A stretch of DNA of 64,000 bases from Acinetobacter pittii (GCF_034067285.1 NZ_CP139286.1:1426001-1490000), one strand, 5' to 3'; positions 47,619 through 57,460 are shown, numbered from the stretch's first letter. Program-made: numbers and translations. The notes: generated by a model from the letters alone, not told the origin.

Positions 47619-48288
47619 CATTATCCTTTCTATCAATTTGATTCAATATAGACAGCAATTCTGTAAGTCGATCTAGCGCTTTATACTCTAAATCCTCATG
47701 CTTTCTTACATCCTTTAGACTTGAGGGCTGTAAGATAGTAAACAAGTGCTTGATACCAAATTTTTCAGCTGTTTTTAGTACAGGAGCTGTATCATCAATA
47801 AAAATTGTTGAGTCTGGATCAAAAGAGTGCAATTTTTGGAGCTCTTGCCAAAAATAAATGTTTTCTTTTGCATAACCAATTTGTTCACTCGATACGATTA
47901 CATCAAAGAAGTGTTCAATTGCAATATTATCGAGCTTTAACCGTAAGCTTGCACGGTCAGCATTTGTAACTAACCAACAACTATATCCTTGAGCTTTCAG
48001 TTGCTGTAGAAGCTCCATACAACCAGAACGAGTTTGAATTTTGTTCTGAAACTCTTGCTGTAATTTGAGTACATCAACGCCTACGGTTTTAGTCCAATAA
48101 GCTGATGAATACCAAACAAGTGTATGCTTATGTGATTGATAGAACTGATAGAGGGTTTTTTGGCTCTCACCAAGTGGAAGATGATGTATTTCTGCATGTC
48201 GCTTAGGAAGACATTCATTCCAAATAAAATCATCAAAAGCGAGGTCTAATAAAGTTCCATCCATGTCAAACATTACGATTTTAGACAT
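47602..48288 (-). CDS. yrfG: HAD hydrolase, GMP/IMP nucleotidase-like
   Basis: 228 residues. HAD motifs FDMDGTLLD (nucleophile Asp), VTNADR, and FIDDTAPVL near the C-terminus. AYWTKTVGVDV and length match YrfG, a purine nucleotidase. Adjacent hslR supports the call. Confidence 0.85.
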   Translation of the reverse strand: MSKIVMFDMDGTLLDLAFDDFIWNECLPKRHAEIHHLPLGESQKTLYQFYQSHKHTLVWYSSAYWTKTVGVDVLKLQQEFQNKIQTRSGCMELLQQLKAQGYSCWLVTNADRASLRLKLDNIAIEHFFDVIVSSEQIGYAKENIYFWQELQKLHSFDPDSTIFIDDTAPVLKTAEKFGIKHLFTILQPSSLKDVRKHEDLEYKALDRLTELLSILNQIDRKDNDVKIA

Positions 48289-48713
48289 ATTTTAAATATC
48301 TCCAAAACCATTCAAAGCAAATTTTTTAAGACACATCTACCATATATCCTTTTTAAAATCATAAATTAAAGAAGCTTGGTATATAAAAAATTAATTTAAA
48401 ACTCCACTCATTAATTTTTTCAAAAGTTGTTTAGATTAAATTAATGTGATGGGTAAGGAGGATAAATGATTTGAAAATTATAGCCTGTAATTTTGCAAAA
48501 CAAAAAAATAATAAATACTTTTAGTAGAAAATTTTCGTGTGTGGAATAAAACTAGTTGAACAAAGTTTCAAAATTTAGAAGTTTTATGTTTCATTTATAT
48601 TTATGGTTAATTTTACTTACATAGGATACGTATTGACATACATTTTATAAATTGAAGCATACTTGTTTAAAGTTATATTTAAAATTACCCCTAATAAGAA
48701 TTTAGAGAAAGCA
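48289..48713. other. AT-rich intergenic region, no gene seen
   Basis: 425 bases, very AT-rich. The only item of note is a strong AAGGAGG (48455-48461) followed by ATG ATT TGA (48466-48474), a two-codon frame. I see no clear terminator or repeat. Confidence 0.6.
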
Positions 48714-49007
48714 ATGAAAATTGGATTTATTGGCGGAGCCAATGACGGTATTGTAATTAATGCCGCTGATGGCCTTGATACTTATAAGCTTGAATGGCAC
48801 TACAAAGCAGAAAAGCACTGTGAATCACAGCCAACATTAGGGCTTAATGGCCCTGAGTATGATTATTACAACTTATTAATATTAAGAAAAAATAAAGAGG
48901 CTAAGCTCTTTTATGTACTCACAACAATGGAGAAAGAAGATATCGCGACTAAAATCCATGAATATTGGGAATGCTCTACCTGTGTTGGCTATGATTTTGA
49001 TGAGTAA
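48714..49007 (+). CDS. Hypothetical protein
   Basis: 97 residues from ATG 48714 (AGAGAA upstream); the frame extends 17 codons further without a good start. Family not recognised. No signal peptide; the C-terminus has CSTC. Isolated between AT-rich gaps. Confidence 0.5.
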   Translation: MKIGFIGGANDGIVINAADGLDTYKLEWHYKAEKHCESQPTLGLNGPEYDYYNLLILRKNKEAKLFYVLTTMEKEDIATKIHEYWECSTCVGYDFDE

Positions 49008-49100
49008 GAAATATTTATTAATAACTTAAAATTTTGAATTTAAAAATCAAAAATTAAATGAAGAGCTCGTAATTTCACATAAGACTTATACTTTTAATTA

Positions 49101-49166
49101 GTGATGGAGAGGAGCCTTGGAATGAGCAAATTTTTTTAATATTTGCTTTCCTCTCCGCTCCATTAC
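49101..49166. repeat. Long imperfect hairpin in intergenic region
   Basis: GTGATGGAG (49101-49109) pairs with CTCCATTAC (49158-49166), with inner pairing AGGA/TCCT and GCAAAT/ATTTGC around a T-rich loop. It lies in the gap 49008-49319 (312 bases) that otherwise holds no gene. It could be a terminator, a structured RNA or a mobile palindrome. Confidence 0.5.
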
Positions 49167-49319
49167 AGCTTGAGAAGAGGCATTAAAAGATTGGGGAAAA
49201 ACTGTATAACAACTTTATCTAAGCCCATTTTATAAAAGGTTCAGAATCTCCTTTCACTATCTTAGAATCAAACGCTGAGTTTCGATCATGAGAGGGTTCT
49301 TTAATAAAAATCAGGAAAA

Positions 49320-49769
49320 TCAAAGCGGTTTTTGCACAATCTTCTGTAAAATGATCTTAGAATTGATACTGACTACACCTTTAATTTTATTTAAGGTGTT
49401 AATAACAAAATGAGAAAAAGAACTTAAATCTTTGGTCGCAACGTGCAAAACATAATTAGACTCACCCGTAATAATATATGCATTAATGACTTCATCAAAA
49501 TTTTTGATCTGACTTAAAAAGAAGTTGTGATCATTTTCTGTTAGCTGGGCAAGTTTTATTTCGACAATTGCCTCAATTTTTATTCCTAATTTTTCATAGT
49601 TAACTTTGGCTTGATATTTTTCAATTACACCATTGCTTTCTAAAATTTTAACTCGTCGATGACATGCCGAAGCCGAAAGGTTAACCAGATCGGCCAGTTC
49701 TTGGTTACTTAACCGAGCGTTATCTTGCAAATATTTTAAAATTTTAAGATCAATCGCATCTACATTCAT
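49320..49769 (-). CDS. Lrp/AsnC family regulator of the kynurenine genes
   Basis: 149 residues. N-terminal HTH (LDLKILKYLQDNARLSNQELA-type start; SASACHRRVKILES recognition helix) and a C-terminal RAM ligand domain. Divergent from kynU, the arrangement of KynR in Pseudomonas, so it probably senses kynurenine. CGAA repeats occupy the gap between the two starts. Confidence 0.88.
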   Translation of the reverse strand: MNVDAIDLKILKYLQDNARLSNQELADLVNLSASACHRRVKILESNGVIEKYQAKVNYEKLGIKIEAIVEIKLAQLTENDHNFFLSQIKNFDEVINAYIITGESNYVLHVATKDLSSFSHFVINTLNKIKGVVSINSKIILQKIVQKPL

Positions 49770-49770
49770 T

Positions 49771-49858
49771 TTCGAATTTCATCCATGTTTTTTGATTTTA
49801 ATTCGAATTTTATACGAAAATAGCAAATTTTAATCAAATATTATCGAATAAATCGAAA
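49771..49858. promoter_or_regulatory. Phased CGAA repeats, likely Lrp-type operator
   Basis: CGAA occurs at 49773, 49804, 49815, 49845 and 49854. Intervals of 31, 11, 30 and 9 bases are close to whole helical turns, so the sites face one side of the DNA, as expected for an oligomeric Lrp-type protein. Confidence 0.5.
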
Positions 49859-49916
49859 GAATGAGCATGATAAAATTCAAAAACAAAGGAAATGTTGAAA
49901 ATAGGTGAAATAACAA

Positions 49917-51167
49917 ATGATTACTCACGAACAATGCCTCTATTGGGATCAGGAAGATGAACTCAAAAAGTTTAAAGATGAATTTGCACTGCCAAAAAAC
50001 GTCATTTATTTAGATGGGAATTCTTTAGGTGCAAGACCAAAGAAATCATTAGAGGTTGCTCAGCATATTATTGCCAAAGAGTGGGGCGAGGACCTTATTA
50101 ATAGTTGGAATAAAGCAGATTGGTGGGGGCTACCGACTAGACTCGGAGATAAAGTCGCGCAGCTTATCGGTGCCGAAAAAGGGGAAGTGGTTATTTCAGA
50201 TTCAACGACCTTAAATTTATTTAAAGTTTTATCAGCAGCGGTAAAAATTCAAGCCGAAATATTTCCGGAACGTAAAATTATTGTTGCAGAAAAAGATGCC
50301 TTCCCAACCGATATTTATATTATTGAAGGCTTTATAGACTTGATCAATCAAGGTTATCAAGTTGAGTTGATTGATGGTGCAGATGATCTATCCCGTGTTT
50401 TGGCAAAAGAAGTGGCTGTAGTTGTTCTTTCTCATGTGAATTATCGGACTGGATATTTCTATGATATGGAGTCTATTAATCAACAAATTCACGCTAAAGA
50501 TGCTTTGATTATTTGGGATTTGTGTCACTCGGTTGGTGCGGTGCCTATGGATCTTAATCAAAGCAACAGTGATTTTGCGATTGGTTGTACTTACAAATAC
50601 TTAAACGGTGGTCCAGGTTCTCCTGCGTTGTTATGGGTAAATCGAAAGCATCGTGATCAGTTCTGGCAACCTCTCTCGGGCTGGTGGGGGCACAAAAAAC
50701 CTTTTGATATGGCTCAGCACTATGAACCAGCCAATAGCATTCGTCGTTATTTGTGTGGAACTCAACCCATCATTTCGATGAGTCTAATTGAATGTGGTAT
50801 CGATATTTTCTTACAAGCTGATATGCAACAAATACGTGAGAAATCACTCAAATTAACTGATTTGTTTATTCAACTTGTTCAACAAGAATGTGCTCAGTTT
50901 GGCTTTGAACTCATTACTCCTTTAAACCATAAATATCGCGGCAGCCATGTCAGTTATAGACATGAGTTTGGTTATGAAATTATTCAGGCACTTATTGCTC
51001 GTGGTGTGATTGGGGATTACCGAGAGCCAGAAGTATTACGTTTCGGAATTACACCTTTATATTTGGGATTTGAAGATATCTGGAATGCTGTACAACAACT
51101 TAAGCAAATTATGCTGAATAGTGAATGGAAAAATGAGCGTTATCTAGTGCGCAGCGAAGTGACCTGA
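49917..51167 (+). CDS. kynU: Kynureninase
   Basis: 416 residues. PLP enzyme that splits kynurenine to anthranilate and alanine. N-terminal YLDGNSLGARP, Asp region WDLCHSVGA and the PLP lysine in CTYKYLNGGPGSP. First gene of a three-gene unit with a permease and a formamidase. Confidence 0.94.
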   Translation: MITHEQCLYWDQEDELKKFKDEFALPKNVIYLDGNSLGARPKKSLEVAQHIIAKEWGEDLINSWNKADWWGLPTRLGDKVAQLIGAEKGEVVISDSTTLNLFKVLSAAVKIQAEIFPERKIIVAEKDAFPTDIYIIEGFIDLINQGYQVELIDGADDLSRVLAKEVAVVVLSHVNYRTGYFYDMESINQQIHAKDALIIWDLCHSVGAVPMDLNQSNSDFAIGCTYKYLNGGPGSPALLWVNRKHRDQFWQPLSGWWGHKKPFDMAQHYEPANSIRRYLCGTQPIISMSLIECGIDIFLQADMQQIREKSLKLTDLFIQLVQQECAQFGFELITPLNHKYRGSHVSYRHEFGYEIIQALIARGVIGDYREPEVLRFGITPLYLGFEDIWNAVQQLKQIMLNSEWKNERYLVRSEVT

Positions 51168-51207
51168 TCATTAAAGGTTAATAGCAGAAGAATGGCTAGG
51201 AGGGCCT

Positions 51208-52614
51208 ATGAGCAGTTTTGATGAGATACAAAATCGAGAAGCGGGTTTACATAAGAAATTATCTGCAAAACAGATGGGAATGATTGCAATTGGTGGAGCG
51301 ATTGGTACAGGGCTGTTCATGGGAAGCAAGTTTGCAATCAGCTTTGCTGGTCCCGCTGTCATTGTGAGTTATGCCATTGGTGGCTTAATCGCATTTGCTA
51401 TTATGGCTTGTTTGGCTGAGATGACAATTCAGCACCCTACATCAGGCTCATTTGGAGCATATGCTGAGCATTATGTAAGTCCACTTGCGGGATTTTTAGT
51501 CCGTTATTGTTATTGGGCATGTATTGTCTTAGCGGTTGGTACAGAAATTACAGCAGTTGCTGACTATATGAAATTATGGTTTCCAGAGGTAAGTTCTTGG
51601 GTCTGGATTGCGTTTTTTTCGCTGACGTTACTTGTGGTTAATGCATATAGTGTTAAAGCTTTTGGATTGGTTGAATATTGGTTTTCGACCATAAAAGTCT
51701 TTGCAATTATTGTATTTATTCTTTTAGCAATTGGTATTTTGACTCAAAGTCATGGAGGAGCAGTTCAGGTTGTTTCTAATTTAACCGAGCATGGGGGCTT
51801 TTTCCCTCATGGTTTTAGTGGAGTCTGGATTGGGGTAATCATTTCAATATTTAGCTATTTAAGTATTGAAATGATCGCTGTAGCAGCGGGTGAGGCTAAA
51901 GATCCGGAAAGAGCGGTTAGGAAAGCTTTTAAAAGTACTGCAATTCGCTTAATCCTATTTTATTTACTGTCTTTATTTCTCATAGTGGCACTTGTTCCTT
52001 GGACAACTTTAATTGGAGCAGACGCGACTAGTCCTTTTGTGATGGTGATGAAAATTGTAGGTATTCCATATGCAGATAGTATTTTAAATTTTATTGTAAT
52101 TGTTGCGGCCTTATCAGCCATGAATAGTATGCTGTATATCTCGACACGTATGCTATTTAGCTTGTCACGAGCAGGTGATGCACCAAAACTATTCGGCCGT
52201 ATTAGTCACAATGGCGTACCAATTAACGCATTGTTATTGTCAGCTGTTGGTATTGGTATCGCGAGTATTGTTTATACCATTAATCCGAGCTCTGCTTTCC
52301 CGATCATGATTGCTTTATCTATGTTTGGTGCGTTGTTCACTTGGGGCAGTATTTTTATTACCCATATGTTTTTTAGAAGAAATATGGCGCGGAAAGGACA
52401 GAAATTAAAATTTAAGGTTCCAGCGAGCCAGTTAATTTCACTGTTGGGATTAATTGCAATTTTAAGTATCACCGTCACAACATGGTTTACCAATGAGTTC
52501 AAGTCAACTTTACAATTTGGGATTCCATTAGTTGTTGTGCTTACGTTTTTCTATTATTTAAAACGATCATCAGCCAAGCTTGCTTTAAATGCTCATGAAG
52601 AATCATTGAAGTGA
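51208..52614 (+). CDS. Amino acid permease, APC family
   Basis: 468 residues with about 12 membrane helices. AIGGAIGTGLFMGS in helix 1 and GEAKDPERAVRKA are hallmarks of AroP/GabP-type permeases. AGGAGG precedes the ATG. Its place between kynU and the formamidase suggests uptake of kynurenine or tryptophan. Confidence 0.9.
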   Translation: MSSFDEIQNREAGLHKKLSAKQMGMIAIGGAIGTGLFMGSKFAISFAGPAVIVSYAIGGLIAFAIMACLAEMTIQHPTSGSFGAYAEHYVSPLAGFLVRYCYWACIVLAVGTEITAVADYMKLWFPEVSSWVWIAFFSLTLLVVNAYSVKAFGLVEYWFSTIKVFAIIVFILLAIGILTQSHGGAVQVVSNLTEHGGFFPHGFSGVWIGVIISIFSYLSIEMIAVAAGEAKDPERAVRKAFKSTAIRLILFYLLSLFLIVALVPWTTLIGADATSPFVMVMKIVGIPYADSILNFIVIVAALSAMNSMLYISTRMLFSLSRAGDAPKLFGRISHNGVPINALLLSAVGIGIASIVYTINPSSAFPIMIALSMFGALFTWGSIFITHMFFRRNMARKGQKLKFKVPASQLISLLGLIAILSITVTTWFTNEFKSTLQFGIPLVVVLTFFYYLKRSSAKLALNAHEESLK

Positions 52615-52621
52615 GACACCT

Positions 52622-53368
52622 ATGAGATTATATGACAATGCTAGAAATGTAGCGAATGAACATGAAATATTGGCAGGATTTCAACAGACAAGTTTACTTA
52701 GCTACCAAAAGTTCCCCCATATCTCAGATATTCAGTATGGTCCGAACCCAAGATCAACTTTAGATTTCTTTCCTTTAGAGCAAGCTAAAAAGACTGTTAT
52801 TTTTATTCATGGTGGCTATTGGCAATGGTGTGATAAGTCAGATTTTGCATTTATCGTACCGTATGTTCTAGCCAAGGGCGCACAGTGTGTGCTTTTAGAA
52901 TATGATCTGGCACCACAAAGTAAAATCTCAGATATTAATTCTCAAGTTAATCAAGCTCTCGATTTTATTCGAGAGCAAAACTGGCGAACCGACGAGATGA
53001 TTTTGGTTGGGCATTCGGCAGGGGCACATCTAGCTGCTTTGTCATTAGGCCATCCAATCATCTCTGAGATGGTGTTGTTAAGTGGAATTTATGATTTAGA
53101 ACCTATTCAAAGCACCCATTTAAATCATGCTCTCAATCTTTCAAGTGAAGATATTTTAAAATATAGTCCTATTCATTACAGCGATCGAATTACTATTCCA
53201 TGTTCAATTTTATGGGGTGAAATGGAACTTGATGAGTTGAAATGGCAAAGCCAAAATTATTTTGAAATTAAAAAAAGAGGAGATCAGGAGTTAGTATCTT
53301 TTAAGCTTATACCTCATATCAATCATTATATGATTTTAGAGTATTATTTTAGATATATATTAAACTAG
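52622..53368 (+). CDS. Alpha/beta hydrolase, probable kynurenine formamidase
   Basis: 248 residues. FIHGGYWQW gives the oxyanion HGG motif, GHSAGAHLAA the nucleophile, and the Asp/His lie near the end (IPHINHYM). This is the alpha/beta hydrolase type of N-formylkynurenine formamidase (arylformamidase), not the metal-dependent KynB type. It starts 7 bases after the permease, which supports the role. No tryptophan dioxygenase is in the window. Confidence 0.8.
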   Translation: MRLYDNARNVANEHEILAGFQQTSLLSYQKFPHISDIQYGPNPRSTLDFFPLEQAKKTVIFIHGGYWQWCDKSDFAFIVPYVLAKGAQCVLLEYDLAPQSKISDINSQVNQALDFIREQNWRTDEMILVGHSAGAHLAALSLGHPIISEMVLLSGIYDLEPIQSTHLNHALNLSSEDILKYSPIHYSDRITIPCSILWGEMELDELKWQSQNYFEIKKRGDQELVSFKLIPHINHYMILEYYFRYILN

Positions 53369-53941
53369 GTATTTGAAAATAATATATAAGATATTATTTT
53401 ATGAAATGATTAACTTAAGCGATCAGGATCTAAATGTGAGTTAGTTCACAACTTGCTGTATTTTTTATAGAAAGGGTGTGTTCTTATTGACCTGAATAAA
53501 GAATTTAATTAGATTAAAAAGATAGTGCTTTCTCACTAAGCGGCAAAATGTTTAGCTGTTGTTTAGTTGAGTTTCAAGTCCGTAGCTTCCCAAGATACGG
53601 ACTTTTTTATTGATTTTTAAAAACAATAAGGTAGACAAAGTTTTGTACTTAGATATGAATTAATATCTATTTAATAATTAATATAAATTAATAAGATAAA
53701 AATGAATTAAATAATAGATAAATTTATATTGGATTTCTATTATTTAAATTGAATTGTCATTTAATAAGTTAAGTAAAATAAAAATATAATTTGTTTAATC
53801 TTCATGAATTTGTCATATAGTCTTGATAAATTAAATATAAAAAATAAGCTATAGTAGGTAATTAAATAATATATATAACTTTAAATTAAATGATTTAGTC
53901 GGCTCTTATGAGTTGGTTTTTCTATTTATAAAGGAGCCTTT
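53369..53941. other. AT-rich intergenic region with candidate small RNA
   Basis: 573 bases without a protein gene that I can support. It holds the candidate small RNA described separately (53487-53609); from 53610 the sequence is extremely AT-rich up to the small gene at 53942. Confidence 0.6.
53522..53609 (+). ncRNA. Candidate small RNA with own promoter and terminator
   Basis: TTGACC (53487-53492), a 17-base spacer and TAGATT (53510-53515) would start an RNA near 53522. It could fold a 5' hairpin (CTAA/TTAG and AGC/GCT pairs, 53536-53566) and ends at a terminator: AAGTCCGTA (53576-53584), loop GCTTCCCAAGA, TACGGACTT (53596-53604), then T6. No ORF fits. Confidence 0.5.
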
Positions 53942-54223
53942 ATGAAAATACAATATTTTGAAGGAGGTATGTATAAATATATGTGTCCTGGTTGCGGATA
54001 CCTTCATTATATTCCTGTACATCATCCTTTCTCCAATGGAAACCAATGGGATTTTAATAATAACTTAGAAAAACCTACATTTGATTCAATCATAACTATA
54101 AATGACTGTTGTAATTACTCTATTAAAGATGGTTTTATTGAATATAGCCTTAATTGTAGACATCCTTTAGCTGGATGTAGAGTTGAGTTACCAGAACTAG
54201 AATTAAATAATTATAGATTATAA
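53942..54223 (+). CDS. Small zinc-finger-like protein, DUF6527-like phage type
   Basis: 93 residues. CPGCG near the N-terminus, then WDFNNNLEKPTFDS and CRHPLAG before a closing ELPEL. This is the pattern I know from small phage-encoded proteins of the DUF6527 type. AAAGGAGCC precedes the ATG. It lies alone in very AT-rich DNA, which suggests a phage remnant or cargo gene. Confidence 0.65.
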   Translation: MKIQYFEGGMYKYMCPGCGYLHYIPVHHPFSNGNQWDFNNNLEKPTFDSIITINDCCNYSIKDGFIEYSLNCRHPLAGCRVELPELELNNYRL

Positions 54224-54290
54224 TAATTTTAGTATTTATTTTAACTGCAATGTTTTAAAGACTGTACGCTACTTTAAGTAAGCAGTATTT

Positions 54291-54530
54291 ATGCAATATA
54301 TCTTTACGTATTTGGCATTGAACATCTATAGTTTAAAAAAATGTAAATCTCTTTTAGTTGAAGGCGATATTAAAATTTGCAAGAATTTCTATAACATACT
54401 GTTTTATAGTTTATTTATGGATATCTGGAAATTTTTAAAAAGCTTTAATACGACTGGCACATATCTCATTATTTCTACATTTATATTATTTTTAATGATT
54501 ATATATTTTTACATTATACATCCTACCTAA
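54291..54530 (+). CDS. Doubtful small membrane protein
   Basis: 79 codons, or 37 from the internal ATG at 54417. The C-terminal half is one hydrophobic helix (TYLIISTFILFLMIIYF). There is no clear ribosome site for either start, and the DNA is so AT-rich that chance is likely. Confidence 0.25.
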   Translation: MQYIFTYLALNIYSLKKCKSLLVEGDIKICKNFYNILFYSLFMDIWKFLKSFNTTGTYLIISTFILFLMIIYFYIIHPT

Positions 54531-54781
54531 TCTAAATGATAAAAGAGTAAAATAACCAACTAATCTAAAATTTTGCTTTATTGATTTATTTGAATTGGTT
54601 CTCAATTTTAATTGAAAAAAGATAAGAGCATTGCATGTACCCAAGTTTTATGAAAATATGACTTGGTCATAATACATGGAGAATATAATAAAAATTCCTT
54701 TCTAAAAAATTTACACCCTCAATATAAAAACTGTACTGATCATAACAACGATATCTGAAGTAAAAGATATGGAGATTTTTT

Positions 54782-55960
54782 ATGAAGTTTTGCCAAGTTT
54801 CGAGTTTTCTTTTAACAATAGCTGTGAGTCATTTAATTTATGCTGCACCAGTTACAACAAATTCTGTATTAAGTTCTTCTCAAGCAAAAGGAATCATTAA
54901 AAACCAATACATTGTTATTCTCAATAAAGATGCTGGTCCTTCTAACGATTTTGCACAAAATATTGCTAAACAACATGGTGGTAAAGTATTGCAGACTTAT
55001 GACACTGTACTTAAGGGGTTTGCTGTTTACCTACCTGAGGCTGCTGGTACTGCTTTTGTTGAAGCCATGAAAAAAAATCCAAATGTCCTTTCAGTAGAAA
55101 ATGACACAATCATGAAAATTGATGCGACTACCCAAAGCAATCCAGATTGGGGACTAGATCGTATTGATCAGAAAACCTTACCTTTAAATTCAGCCTATTC
55201 ATACTTACAGACAGGTTCAGGTACAACAGCTTATATTGTTGATACAGGAATATTGTCTACACATCAACAGTTCTCTGGACGAGTATTAAGTGGTTATACC
55301 GCGATATCTGATGGAAATGGCACAACGGATTGTAATGGTCATGGTACTCATGTTGCAGGAACAGTGGGAGGCAGTACTTATGGTGTGGCTAAGAATGTAA
55401 GTTTGGTACCGATACGAATTTTAGGATGTGATGGATCTGGTGCCTCGAGTAACGTGATTGCTGGTTTAGATTGGATATTAAAGAATGGTAAAAAGCCTGC
55501 TGTTGTGAATATGTCATTAGGCGGTGATGCAAGTACATCTTTAGATAGTGCGGTTGAAAACTTATTTAATAATGGTTATGTGATGGTTGTGGCTGCAGGG
55601 AACTCTAATACAGATGCATGTAGTTCTTCTCCTGCCAGAGTAAGTAAGGCGATTACTGTTGCTGCTACAGATAATACAGATACTCGAGCCAGCTATTCTA
55701 ATTATGGAAGCTGTGTTGATATTTTCGCGCCCGGAAGCCAGATTAACTCTTCTTGGATTGGGAGTAATACAGCAACTAAAGTTTTAAATGGAACCTCAAT
55801 GGCTACCCCTCATACTGCAGGTATAGTTGCTCAAATGTTACAAAGTACACCTAGTGCTACGCCTCAGACAATTACAACTAATCTTTTAAATCAAGCAAGT
55901 AGTAATGTAGTAAAAAATCCTTCAGGTAGCCCAAACCGGTTGCTATATAAATCTCCTTAA
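54782..55960 (+). CDS. Secreted subtilisin-like serine protease (S8)
   Basis: 392 residues. Signal peptide (about 1-21), an I9-type inhibitor propeptide (about 42-114), then the S8 domain of proteinase K type. Catalytic triad: Asp154 (IVDTGI), His187 (NGHGTHVAG), Ser339 (NGTSMATPH); oxyanion Asn274 (AAGN). GGAG precedes the ATG. It is a complete, probably exported protease; the lack of further domains suggests a soluble enzyme. Confidence 0.93.
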   Translation: MKFCQVSSFLLTIAVSHLIYAAPVTTNSVLSSSQAKGIIKNQYIVILNKDAGPSNDFAQNIAKQHGGKVLQTYDTVLKGFAVYLPEAAGTAFVEAMKKNPNVLSVENDTIMKIDATTQSNPDWGLDRIDQKTLPLNSAYSYLQTGSGTTAYIVDTGILSTHQQFSGRVLSGYTAISDGNGTTDCNGHGTHVAGTVGGSTYGVAKNVSLVPIRILGCDGSGASSNVIAGLDWILKNGKKPAVVNMSLGGDASTSLDSAVENLFNNGYVMVVAAGNSNTDACSSSPARVSKAITVAATDNTDTRASYSNYGSCVDIFAPGSQINSSWIGSNTATKVLNGTSMATPHTAGIVAQMLQSTPSATPQTITTNLLNQASSNVVKNPSGSPNRLLYKSP

Positions 55961-55984
55961 TAAGAAGCATGGCTTGAAATTAAA

Positions 55985-56004
55985 AAAGGTCCCGAAGGAC
56001 CTTT
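55985..56004. terminator. Bidirectional terminator
   Basis: AAAGGTCC, loop CGAA, GGACCTTT with flanking A- and T-tracts, between the convergent protease and SulP genes. Confidence 0.8.
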
Positions 56005-56005
56005 C

Positions 56006-57460
56006 TTAAATTTTCGCATGAGTACCATATTTATCAATCATGATTGAGCTGGCTTCATTTAAACCGCGAACTGTTACCCTAATACCATTCTTTTGAAATT
56101 TATTCACTACTGAATCTAGCATGGCAACTGAAGTCACATCCCAAATATGAGAATGGGTGAGATCAATAATGACGTCTTTAACTTCTTCTTTAAAGTTAAA
56201 ACTTTGCATAAATTTTTCAGATGAACTGAAAAATATTTGACCTCTTAATTCGTATAGACGAGCTTGATTTTCGAATGAAGTTTCTATACGAATATCATTT
56301 TCAAGTTTATTTGCTAAGAAAAGTGCTGAAAGTAATACTCCAGTTAATACACCTAACGCTAAGTTATGGGTAGCAACTACCACAATAACTGTTGCGATCA
56401 TAACGACATTACTACTTTTAGGATTATTCTTAAATTGAGTCAGTGAGCTCCACTCAAAAGTACTAATCGATACCATAATCATGACAGCAACCAGAGCGGC
56501 CATGGGAATAACCTTTAACCAATCACTTAAAAATACAACGAGAATAAGTAAGAATATACCTGCACAAAAAGTGGATAAACGTGTGCGGCCACCCGATTTT
56601 ACATTAATCATTGATTGACCAATCATGGCACAACCCGCCATACCCCCCATAAAACCTGAGGCAATATTGGCAATGCCTTGACCTTTACACTCTTGAAACT
56701 TATCACTAGATGTATCTGTCATTTCATCAACAATTGTTGCCGTCATCATTGATTCAAGTAGACCAACGGCAGCAAGAGCTAAAGAATATGGAAGAATAAT
56801 CAGAAGTGTTTCTAAATTAAAAGGAATATCGGGAATTAGAAATATCGGTAAAGTGTCGGGTAGTGAACCCATATCACCAACCGTTCGAACATCAAAGCCT
56901 AAGAAAATAGCGAGTAGTGTGACTGCCACAATACAGATAAGGGGAGATGGAAAGAATTTTCCAATTTTGGGAATATAGGGGAATAGATAAATAATTCCTA
57001 AACCAATAGCTACTAGTAAGTAGACATGCCATGTCACGCTTATTAATTCTGGTAATTGAGCCATAAAGATGAGTATGGCTAGGGCATTAACGAATCCAAT
57101 AACAACTGACTTGGAAACAAAACGCATGAGTTTGGCAAGTTTAAAATATCCAGCCAAAATTTGTATGACACCGGTTAATACCGTTGCAGCAAATAAATAT
57201 TGAAGTCCATGTTCCTTTACGAGCGTTGTCATAACTAAAGCCATGGCACCCGTAGCAGCCGAAATCATAGCCGGGCGACCGCCGACAAAAGAAATAATGA
57301 CGGCAATACAAAAAGAGGCGTATAGGCCAACTTTTGGATCTACACCTGCAATAATTGAAAATGCAATTGCTTCTGGAATTAAAGCAAGACCCACAACAAG
57401 ACCGGAAAGAATATCTGCGCGGACATTAGAGAACCATTGTTCTCGGACATTCGTTAACAT
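56006..57460 (-). CDS. SulP family anion transporter
   Basis: 484 residues. About 10-12 membrane helices ([16 protein letters not shown] is the SulP signature region) and a C-terminal STAS domain (about 390-480). Inner-membrane transporter for sulfate, bicarbonate or another anion; no neighbouring gene tells which. The stop touches the terminator hairpin. Confidence 0.9.
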   Translation of the reverse strand: MLTNVREQWFSNVRADILSGLVVGLALIPEAIAFSIIAGVDPKVGLYASFCIAVIISFVGGRPAMISAATGAMALVMTTLVKEHGLQYLFAATVLTGVIQILAGYFKLAKLMRFVSKSVVIGFVNALAILIFMAQLPELISVTWHVYLLVAIGLGIIYLFPYIPKIGKFFPSPLICIVAVTLLAIFLGFDVRTVGDMGSLPDTLPIFLIPDIPFNLETLLIILPYSLALAAVGLLESMMTATIVDEMTDTSSDKFQECKGQGIANIASGFMGGMAGCAMIGQSMINVKSGGRTRLSTFCAGIFLLILVVFLSDWLKVIPMAALVAVMIMVSISTFEWSSLTQFKNNPKSSNVVMIATVIVVVATHNLALGVLTGVLLSALFLANKLENDIRIETSFENQARLYELRGQIFFSSSEKFMQSFNFKEEVKDVIIDLTHSHIWDVTSVAMLDSVVNKFQKNGIRVTVRGLNEASSIMIDKYGTHAKI

